Assembly: GCA_002726335.1 (NCBI GenBank)
Contig: PBSR01000039.1
Location: 1 to 17,780, forward strand
DNA from: Gemmatimonadaceae bacterium
GTDB lineage: Bacteria > Latescibacterota > UBA2968 > UBA8231
Direction of reading: 5' to 3'
DNA length: 17,780 nucleotides
The notes beneath the pieces are model-generated. The model did no database searches and was not told the origin of the DNA. It saw nothing but the letters and a program-made list of their open reading frames with translations. Positions 6,361 to 12,823 of the stretch are shown here, in pieces. Numbering within the stretch: the first letter of the stretch is position 1; each line of letters begins with the position of its first letter. The position numbers were made by a program, and so were the translations under genes.

Positions 6361-8067
6361 TCACCAGAGGACAACGAACAGCAGATACGCCGCCGTCGCC
6401 AGGTATGTCCCCAACCACACGCCCGGCCGCTGGAACCAGCGGGGACCTGTCGCGGCGACATCAAAGGGATACTTCGGCCGCACCGGCGCCTCGGTCAGAG
6501 TACGCTGCAGCCATGTGCCTTCGAAGGCCTGTAGCCGTTCCCGCATCAGTTCACGCACGACCTGGGGATCGTCGTCGGCAGCGTACACGAGACCACGCAG
6601 GTCTTCCTCTGCCGCCGGGCCACGGCGCCACTTGAGCCACGCCGAGACGGCCCCCATGCTCAGCGCCGGCAGCAGCAGGTTCCACAGGTACGTCCACCAC
6701 GTGTTGTGGTACCACACCGGCATCGGCCAGTCATTCAGATCCGCCAGGATCGCGGAAATGCCGTAGGACAGGCCCACGAGCAAGCCCACGATGCCGGTCT
6801 CGCGCCGCACACGGGTGAACACCCCCATCAGCATCACCGTCATCAGTGGCACGGCGATGGCGCCCGCCAGCCGCAGATAGAACAGCAGCATGCCCTGCTG
6901 CAGGAACGGTACATAGAGGAAGCCAAGGGCAAGGATGAAGGGCACCGACCAGCGACCCACACGGGTGTAGTGCGCATCGTCGCCGTGGCGGACCAGAAAG
7001 CGGGCGTAGATGTCACGCACGAACAGCGACGACAGGCCGATACCGATGGAGTCGAAGGTTGAGTAGCCCGCCGCCACGAGACCGGCCACGACGAGGCCCA
7101 CCAGGCCTGCTGGCAGGTACTTGACTATCAGCAGTGGATAGGCCTGGTCGACGATCTCCAGGTTGGGAAAATCCACCCGCGCCATGGGCCCCAGGCTGAC
7201 GTTGAAGAACAGGCAGATTGCCGTTGCCACGCTGGCTACCAGCGCCGCCATCTTGAAGTCCCATTCCGAGCGGGCCCCCAGGAAGCGGATGGCTTCATAC
7301 TGGTTGATCACGGCGTACATGGTCAACACGACGATGAAGCCGAAGACGACGAGCAGGGGCGGCACGCCGGGCGGTGAGTAGCCGCCCACGTGCAGCAACG
7401 TGTCCGACAGCCCCGCCTCGACCTCCTCCAGTTGCGTCTCGATGCCCTGCCAGCCACCCATCGACGTGTAGACGACACCCCACAGAACCAGCGACGCCAC
7501 GATCATCGTCAGGCTCTGCAGCGCGTCGGTGACCACACCGGCCTGCAGGCCGCCGCGCACGATGTAGAGCACCGATGAGGCCGCGATGGCGACGACGATG
7601 AGCCAACTGGTGGTGCCCTCGATGCCGGCCACGACATTGAGCACGAGGAACATGGAAAAGAAGATGTTGCCCAGCACGTTCGTGCGGGATTGCACGTTGA
7701 TCAGAACCGCCAGAACGCGCACGGCCGGGCCGAAGCGCAGCTCGAGCCACTCGGCGTTGGTAAACACGCCGGTGCGGTACATGGGCACGATGACGAAGAA
7801 GCTGAGCACCGTCCAGCCCACGGCGATGCCCAGCCACCACTGTGACAGCTGTGACAGGCCCAGGTTGTACGAGCCACCGACGATGCCCACGTAGTCCCCG
7901 GAGTCGACTGCCGTGCCGAAGGCGGACAGTCCGATCATCCACCACGGCATGGACTTGGCCGCAAGGTACCAGTCGAAGCTCTCGCCCTTATGGCGATGAC
8001 AGAACAGGCTGTAGGTGACGACACCGCCGTTGAGGATGACGACGACGGCCCAGTCGAGTAGCGTCAT
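6361..8067 (-). CDS. Sodium:solute symporter (SSS) family transporter
   Basis: The 568-residue membrane protein is an SSS/SGLT-type Na+-coupled importer with about 13-14 hydrophobic segments. Recognisable parts are the first helices WAVVVILNGGVVTYSLF and SAFGTAVDSGDYVGIVGG (48-65), a mid-protein WEWLELRFGPA-like turn (NAEWLELRFG), and AAGYSTFDSIGIGLSSLFVRDIY, which corresponds to the SGLT helix 8 region with its Na2-site serines. A cytoplasmic stretch of about 70 residues precedes the last helix. ATG 8067 is chosen over an in-frame TTG at 8103, which lies inside the radical SAM gene. No strong ribosome site precedes it, so translation may be coupled to the gene upstream, whose stop is 22 bases away. 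The substrate is unknown; GH1 downstream suggests a sugar or glycoside. Confidence 0.92.
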   Translation of the reverse strand: MTLLDWAVVVILNGGVVTYSLFCHRHKGESFDWYLAAKSMPWWMIGLSAFGTAVDSGDYVGIVGGSYNLGLSQLSQWWLGIAVGWTVLSFFVIVPMYRTGVFTNAEWLELRFGPAVRVLAVLINVQSRTNVLGNIFFSMFLVLNVVAGIEGTTSWLIVVAIAASSVLYIVRGGLQAGVVTDALQSLTMIVASLVLWGVVYTSMGGWQGIETQLEEVEAGLSDTLLHVGGYSPPGVPPLLVVFGFIVVLTMYAVINQYEAIRFLGARSEWDFKMAALVASVATAICLFFNVSLGPMARVDFPNLEIVDQAYPLLIVKYLPAGLVGLVVAGLVAAGYSTFDSIGIGLSSLFVRDIYARFLVRHGDDAHYTRVGRWSVPFILALGFLYVPFLQQGMLLFYLRLAGAIAVPLMTVMLMGVFTRVRRETGIVGLLVGLSYGISAILADLNDWPMPVWYHNTWWTYLWNLLLPALSMGAVSAWLKWRRGPAAEEDLRGLVYAADDDPQVVRELMRERLQAFEGTWLQRTLTEAPVRPKYPFDVAATGPRWFQRPGVWLGTYLATAAYLLFVVLW

Positions 8068-8089
8068 GGGCGCAAGGCTAGAGGCTCCC

Positions 8090-9514
8090 TCACGGCCGGG
8101 CAACCTCCGATTCGGTCTCCTTCAGCAATGCCTCGACCCTCTCTTCCAGCTTGTTCTCCGCCGATTGGTTGATATAGACGGTGGCCAGGGCGCAGCTGTC
8201 GCAGACCTCTGCACGTGGCAGTTCGTGCCCCCCGTCCAGGCCGGCGCGGATGTTGTCCATGATGCCGAGGCCTGCCGTGCTGCCGATGCTTTGCGTGCGC
8301 CGTACGGCATGGGCCCCACAGCGGTACTGGAGACCGTCCGGCGTCACCGACGCCTGGGTGGGAGCCACGTAACATCGCCTCGACAACGCCGTTCTGCCGT
8401 AATGGCCGTCGGCCGCGTGGCGCGCGTAGGTCTGCAGGTCGCTGCCCTGGTCGACCCGTTCAAAAGGATTCCGGAAGGGACCGGAGAGCGGCCCCCGGTC
8501 CTCCGCCTCGATGCCGGCTTCGCTCTGGTAGCGGTCCCACTGCCGCCGGACCTCCTCCCACACGACGTCATGGAAGCGCTCGAAGTCGGCCGCCGTGGGG
8601 CGCAGGTCCACGTTGGCGTCGCCGCCGACGGGAATCATGTGCGGCAGCAGATCGAGGAACTGCGGGTGGTTCTTCGGTACTCGCTTCTTGCGCTCGCAGA
8701 GAAAGCCGAAGAGCTCGCCGACGCGATCGAGGTTGTGTCGGTTCAGCACGCAGTTCATGTGGATGCCCGGGCCGTCGACACCGACCAGATCGCGCGCCAG
8801 CTGCAGGTGACCGATGCCCTCGAGGACCCGATCGCGGCGGCCCGCTTCACCCCACAGCTCGTCCTGCACGGCGGCGTCAGGTGTGTCCATGGAGATGTGC
8901 AGCTTCGACGTGCCCACCTTGATCAGACGCAGGGCGATCTCGGGAGTGATCAACGACGCGTTCGTGTTGATGTTGACGGCGGCGCCGCGCCTGCTGGCAA
9001 ACGCCACGATCCCGTCATCGCCCCAGATGGCCTCTTCCAGGGTAAGCACCTCGCCCCCGGTGATGTAGACGTAGGGGCCCTGGCCCTCGTTGTTGCGTGT
9101 GGCCTCGTCGACGATCCGCTTCCATCCCGGCAGGTCGACTGCTGGTTCCTGCCAGCTCTGCGTGCAGTAGGCGCAGCGCGGATCAAAGTTGCAGCCGTAG
9201 GTGAGAGTGAGCCCCAGGAAGGACAGCAACGGGGTCATGCCGGCCAGATCGTCGGGCCAGCGACTCATTTCGGCGACGAGTCCGTCCCGGTCGCGGCAGC
9301 CGGCGGCGATGCGCCGCCGCACGCCCTCCTCGTTGCACGTTGTCAGCTGATCGACCACGGTGGCGACGAAGTCGCGCGTCGATCCTGGCGGCAGACGTTG
9401 CTCCCGGACTTCGTCGACGAACCCGTTGGTGATGGCCGCCTGCCAGGCGGGGGTCTGCAACAGGGCTTCCAGACGGGCCCGGTGGGTGGGGTGATAGGCG
9501 GACAGATCCGGCAT
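8090..9514 (-). CDS. Radical SAM protein with partial SPASM-like C-terminus
   Basis: The 474-residue enzyme is the first gene of the operon. Its cluster motif is CNFDPRCAYC (108-117), i.e. Cx5CxxC (Cys108, Cys114, Cys117), not the canonical Cx3CxxC. It is followed by YVYITGGEVL (148-157; the GGE that binds SAM) and the barrel strands NINTNASLIT and KLHISMDTP, as in radical SAM enzymes. Near the C-terminus, CYVAPTQASVTPDGLQYRC (381-399) fits the Cx12Gx4C pattern of SPASM/twitch auxiliary-cluster domains, then AEVCDSCAL (438-441) adds two more cysteines. An N-terminal helical part of about 100 residues precedes the barrel. GGAGG lies about 5 bases before ATG 9514. The reaction is unknown: SPASM enzymes often mature peptides, but no precursor peptide gene is seen here. 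Confidence 0.9.
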   Translation of the reverse strand: MPDLSAYHPTHRARLEALLQTPAWQAAITNGFVDEVREQRLPPGSTRDFVATVVDQLTTCNEEGVRRRIAAGCRDRDGLVAEMSRWPDDLAGMTPLLSFLGLTLTYGCNFDPRCAYCTQSWQEPAVDLPGWKRIVDEATRNNEGQGPYVYITGGEVLTLEEAIWGDDGIVAFASRRGAAVNINTNASLITPEIALRLIKVGTSKLHISMDTPDAAVQDELWGEAGRRDRVLEGIGHLQLARDLVGVDGPGIHMNCVLNRHNLDRVGELFGFLCERKKRVPKNHPQFLDLLPHMIPVGGDANVDLRPTAADFERFHDVVWEEVRRQWDRYQSEAGIEAEDRGPLSGPFRNPFERVDQGSDLQTYARHAADGHYGRTALSRRCYVAPTQASVTPDGLQYRCGAHAVRRTQSIGSTAGLGIMDNIRAGLDGGHELPRAEVCDSCALATVYINQSAENKLEERVEALLKETESEVARP

Positions 9515-9547
9515 GCTGCCTCCAGGAGCCGCGGGGCTCTATAAGCT

Positions 9548-9582
9548 TTGACACTGTTGTCAGAGGCCGCTAGTCTGGGGCC
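9548..9582 (+). promoter_or_regulatory. Divergent promoter with TGACA-N4-TGTCA palindrome
   Basis: A perfect -35 TTGACA (9548-9553) is followed after 17 bases by TAGTCT (9571-9576), a TANNNT-type -10. The expected start point falls at about 9583, the first base of the GTG start of the MFS gene, so the transcript may be leaderless. TGACA-CTGT-TGTCA (9549-9562) is a symmetric element covering the -35 and lying in the 68-base gap shared with the radical SAM operon. It could be an operator acting on both directions. The regulator is not in the window. Confidence 0.45.
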
Positions 9583-10755
9583 GTGGACCTCTACGAGCGT
9601 AACATACGCTACTACCCGCTGTACCGACTGCTCTTCGGCCTGATCATCATCGGTCCGGTCCTGACGCCGTATCTGCGCTCCAAGGGTCTGGTCTACACCG
9701 AGATCATGCTGCTGCAGTCCATCTCGGCCGTGTCCCTGGTCGTGTTCGAGATGCCCACCGGCATCATCGCCGATCGCGTGTCCCGGCGTCTGTCGCTGTT
9801 GTTGTCCTCACTGTGCATCGCCGTCGGTCTCACCGCCTACATCCTGAGCACGAGCTTCCCTGCGATCGCCCTGGCGGAGATGCTCTTCGCCGCGGGGTTG
9901 ACCTTCAAATCCGGTGCGGATTCTGCCTTTCTCTACGAGAGTCTGGCGCGGCTCGGCCGCGAGGGTGAGTACGCCCGCATCGAGGGCCGCGCCATCTCCT
10001 GGATCTTTGTCGGTCAGAGCGTGGGCACCTTCGGCTGCAGCCTCCTCTACGAGATCGACGCCGATCTGCCATTCTGGATCAGTGTCGGCACGGCCCTGTT
10101 GTCGGCATCCGTGACGCTGCGCTTTACCGAACCGCATCGGGACAAGGGGGAGAGACGATACGCAACCCATATTCTCCACAGCTTCGGTATCGCTCTGCGC
10201 ACGCCTGCACTGCGCTGGACGCTGGCCATCGCCGCCGTGATGGGCTTCTCCACACGTGCCGGGTTCTGGCTCTATGAACCCTATTTCGTCCACGTCGAGA
10301 TTCCAATTCTCTGGTACGGTCCGATCTTCGGCGCTTTCAACATCGTCGCCGCACTGACAGCACGCTACCTTGCTCATCGCTGGCAGGACGCTCGAACCGC
10401 CTTGCCGGCCATGGCCCTGCTGCTGGCCTTCACTTTCCTGTTGCCCGCCCTGCTGGTCTCGGCATGGTCCATCATCATCATCTCCCTGCAGCAGATGGTG
10501 CGGGCCGCCTACAAACCAACACTGGGTGCCTGGGTCAACGGCCAGGTCGAGGATGACGTGCGCGCCACAGTGCACTCCATCGTCGGCGTCGTGGCGGCAC
10601 TGAGCTTTGCCCTGCTGTCGCCGCTGGTGGGCATCAGCCTGGATACACGGGGCACCATCCCTACCTACGTCTGGATGGGAATCGGCGTCTCCATCGGCAG
10701 CATCGTACTCTTCATCTGGCGCTGGCTGGCGGCGATTTCAGTCTCGCGAGTGTAA
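9583..10755 (+). CDS. MFS family transporter
   Basis: This 390-residue integral membrane protein has 11-12 predicted hydrophobic segments and the major facilitator loop 2-3 signature GIIADRVSRRLSLLL (65-79). It is followed by an amphipathic FKSGADSAFLYESLARLG segment (107-124) typical of one drug/metabolite-like MFS subgroup. It starts at GTG 9583. No ribosome site is visible; the promoter spacing suggests a leaderless mRNA. It is divergent from the radical SAM/SSS/GH1 operon and could be its exporter, or be independent. The next gene starts 37 bases later on the same strand. Direction and substrate cannot be told from the sequence. Confidence 0.88.
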   Translation: MDLYERNIRYYPLYRLLFGLIIIGPVLTPYLRSKGLVYTEIMLLQSISAVSLVVFEMPTGIIADRVSRRLSLLLSSLCIAVGLTAYILSTSFPAIALAEMLFAAGLTFKSGADSAFLYESLARLGREGEYARIEGRAISWIFVGQSVGTFGCSLLYEIDADLPFWISVGTALLSASVTLRFTEPHRDKGERRYATHILHSFGIALRTPALRWTLAIAAVMGFSTRAGFWLYEPYFVHVEIPILWYGPIFGAFNIVAALTARYLAHRWQDARTALPAMALLLAFTFLLPALLVSAWSIIIISLQQMVRAAYKPTLGAWVNGQVEDDVRATVHSIVGVVAALSFALLSPLVGISLDTRGTIPTYVWMGIGVSIGSIVLFIWRWLAAISVSRV

Positions 10756-10792
10756 TCCATTACCGGACGCCCCCCGTTGCCCGTTGTATCGT

Positions 10793-11800
10793 ATGAATCA
10801 CAGTCCCGAAGCCCTGTCCCGACAGCAGAGAATGCTCTTGGCCCTGCGCGCCGGCACCATCAGCCTGAACCTCGCCCTCTGCGCCACCTGCGCCGCCGAT
10901 GACCTGCCGACTCCAGCTCCCGGCGAACGGGCCGCCGTCGATTCGACCTTCGACCGTTCGATCACCCGCATCCTGCGCCTGGGCGACATCGGCCGGTACG
11001 AAGAGGCCCTCGTCCTGTGCGACAGCCTGCATGAGGCCCTGCCCGACCATCCCGGACCGTACCTGTCCACCGCTGGCGTCTATGTCAACTGGATGCAGAG
11101 CCACCGTCTCAGCCAGTTCCAGGAAGAGGTCGACCTCAACGCCCAGCGGGCCATCGACACCGGTACGGAATTGCTGGCATCGAGCGACGATCCCTGGCTC
11201 AGCTTCTACGTCGGCTCCGCCTACGGCTATCGGGCTCTGGCGCGCTTGCGGCGTCACAACTGGATCGGCGCCTTCCTCGACGGTCGGCGCAGCAACGAAC
11301 ATCTCAATACCGCCCTGAAACGCGACCCCCGACTCTACGATGCCTACTTCGCTCTTGGCGGATATCACTACTGGCGGACAGCGCGCTCAGACTTCCTTCG
11401 TACGGTAGCTTTCTGGATGCGCGACCGGCGGGACCTCGGCCTCCGGCAGATGCAGCTGGCCGTCGACCACGGGCGCTACATTCGCAACGGCGCCCTGCAC
11501 GGACTGGCGCTGGCTCGCTACGACGCCGGTGACTGGGAGGGTGCACTGGCTGCCAACCAGCTGCTGATGGACACCATCGAGCCGCCCACGAACGGCTCTC
11601 TGTACCTGCGCGGTCGACTGTTCGCCCAGCGACAGGACTGGCCCGCCGTGGAGCGCACCTTCAAGCAGCTGCTGACCAAGCTGACGGTTCGCCCAAGGGG
11701 CTACCAGTCAGTAGGCTACCAGGTGGAATGTATGTATTGGATCGCCGCTGCCCTGAAGAACCAGGGCCGGATCGATGCATCTCGACAGCTCGCCGCATAG
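10793..11800 (+). CDS. TPR-like repeat protein, interrupted by in-frame TAG
   Basis: This is a 335-residue helical-repeat protein of TPR type. Segments such as RYEEALVLCDSLHEALPDH (68-86), AYFALGGYHYWRTA (184-197) and LALARYDAGDWEGALAANQ (238-256) show TPR-like helix pairs. A hydrophobic stretch at about 14-35 (MLLALRAGTISLNLALCATC) looks like a signal peptide, so the protein is probably exported or periplasmic; the lipobox is not convincing. No good ribosome site precedes ATG 10793, and a TTG at 10784 is an alternative. The frame stops at TAG 11798-11800 but continues open for 40 more codons in the same frame, so the protein is probably truncated relative to its ancestor. It likely serves in protein-protein contact; no enzyme motif is seen. 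Confidence 0.7.
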   Translation: MNHSPEALSRQQRMLLALRAGTISLNLALCATCAADDLPTPAPGERAAVDSTFDRSITRILRLGDIGRYEEALVLCDSLHEALPDHPGPYLSTAGVYVNWMQSHRLSQFQEEVDLNAQRAIDTGTELLASSDDPWLSFYVGSAYGYRALARLRRHNWIGAFLDGRRSNEHLNTALKRDPRLYDAYFALGGYHYWRTARSDFLRTVAFWMRDRRDLGLRQMQLAVDHGRYIRNGALHGLALARYDAGDWEGALAANQLLMDTIEPPTNGSLYLRGRLFAQRQDWPAVERTFKQLLTKLTVRPRGYQSVGYQVECMYWIAAALKNQGRIDASRQLAA

Positions 11801-11923
11801 GCCCTGGAGCAGGGCCGGGAGCGTCGTCCCGAGCTCGAGGTGGAAAGCGCTCTCGAGGACTACGACACCGTCCATGGATGGCTGCTCCAGCTGGTCGAGT
11901 CATTGACAGAGGAAACACCATGA
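11801..11923 (+). pseudogene. Cut-off C-terminal segment of the TPR gene
   Basis: Directly after the TAG the same frame runs 40 codons (beginning ALEQGRERRPELEVESALED and continuing YDTVHGWLLQLVESLTEETP) to a TGA at 11921-11923. That stop overlaps the ATG of the methyltransferase as ATGA, the arrangement expected if this were the true end of the gene. The segment is helical and in GC-rich codon use like the rest of the TPR gene. A CAG to TAG change at 11798 would account for the break. Confidence 0.6.
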
Positions 11924-12804
11924 AGGAGCACTTCAAGCGTGCGTTCACGGCTCTGGCGCAAGCCTACTGGACCGAGGAGCGAACCCACAAACTGAATGGC
12001 GACAAGAGCCTCGTGGTGCTGCCCGGCACGGCTCCCATCCTGCTGCGGGCCATGGGTCTGCTGAACAAGGATGCCTCCCTGCCGCCGACGAAGGTGCGCA
12101 AGTACCGGCAGATCAACCACATGGTCCGGGTGCTGCAGCCGGCACTCACCGAGATCTGCTCACGCTTTGACACCGTACGCATACTCGACGCCGGCTGTGG
12201 CAGATCGTACCTGACCATGTTGCTGGCCTGGTGGTTTGCCGAGCATCAGCGACATCCCGTCAGCATTCTGGGCGTCGACCGCAGCCAGGCCCTGGTCGAG
12301 GAGTGCCGGCGACGAGCGGACCGGGCCGATCTGGAGGGGTTGCGTTTCGAGGCCAGCCAGCTTGCGGATCTGCGGCTGGAAGAACCGCCTCATGTAGTGA
12401 TCTCCCTGCACGCCTGCGACACCGCCACCGATGATGCCATCACCCTAGGAGTGCAGACGAAGGCCGACTTCATCGCCGTGGCGCCCTGTTGCCAGGCCGA
12501 GCTGTCAAAGAAGTGGGAGTCGGTTGCGGGAGGAGCCTTCGCTCCAATGCGGAGTGTGCCCCACTTCCGGCGGACGGCAGCGTCGACGACAACAGACATA
12601 TTCCGCGTTGTTCTGCTGCGCGCCGCCGGTTACGACACGGACGCTGTGGAGTTCGTCGACGGCAACCACACGGCAAAGAACACGCTGATTCGTGCTCTCC
12701 GCGTTGGGGATGAGAATCCAGCCGCCAGGGCCGAGTACCGATCGCTCGTCGAAGCCACCGGTGGCGAAGGTATCGCCCTCGCCGACCGCATCCTGAAGAG
12801 CTGA
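11920..12804 (+). CDS. METTL25/RRNAD1-type SAM-dependent methyltransferase
   Basis: The 294-residue protein has a Rossmann methyltransferase core of the Methyltransf_32 type (the family of eukaryotic METTL25 and RRNAD1). Motifs: KYRQINHM (61-68), the SAM loop ILDAGCGRSYLT (88-99), acidic Asp120 at the end of strand 2, SLHACDTATDDAI (162-174) and VAPCC (187-191). The H-x-C-D...PCC combination is typical of this group, whose bacterial substrate is unknown to me. ATG 11920 has AGAGG about 8 bases upstream and overlaps the TPR frame's TGA. It is cytoplasmic. Its stop is 19 bases from that of the convergent ankyrin gene. Confidence 0.8.
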   Translation: MKEHFKRAFTALAQAYWTEERTHKLNGDKSLVVLPGTAPILLRAMGLLNKDASLPPTKVRKYRQINHMVRVLQPALTEICSRFDTVRILDAGCGRSYLTMLLAWWFAEHQRHPVSILGVDRSQALVEECRRRADRADLEGLRFEASQLADLRLEEPPHVVISLHACDTATDDAITLGVQTKADFIAVAPCCQAELSKKWESVAGGAFAPMRSVPHFRRTAASTTTDIFRVVLLRAAGYDTDAVEFVDGNHTAKNTLIRALRVGDENPAARAEYRSLVEATGGEGIALADRILKS

Positions 12805-12807
12805 GGG

Positions 12808-12820
12808 CCAGCCTGGCTGG
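12808..12820. terminator. Small hairpin between convergent genes
   Basis: CCAGC-CTG-GCTGG forms a 5-base-pair hairpin in the 19-base gap between the stops of the methyltransferase and ankyrin genes. Symmetry would let it act in both directions. No long T-run follows on either side (TATTTCTT begins at 12825), so a weak or partial terminator is the most that can be said. Confidence 0.35.
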
Positions 12821-12823
12821 ACA

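Noticed and set aside
5395..6534. 379-codon plus-strand frame opposite GH1
   Set aside because: GH1 motifs are complete on the minus strand; the antisense frame has no domain and is a composition effect.
8015..9544. 509-codon open frame on the plus strand opposite the radical SAM gene
   Set aside because: The minus-strand radical SAM gene has clear motifs and a ribosome site; the antisense frame arises from high GC content and has no recognisable domain.
11798..11800. TAG decoded as an amino acid (pyrrolysine or recoding)
   Set aside because: Four other genes in the window end in TAG, and no pyl genes are present; a mutation or base-call error is simpler.
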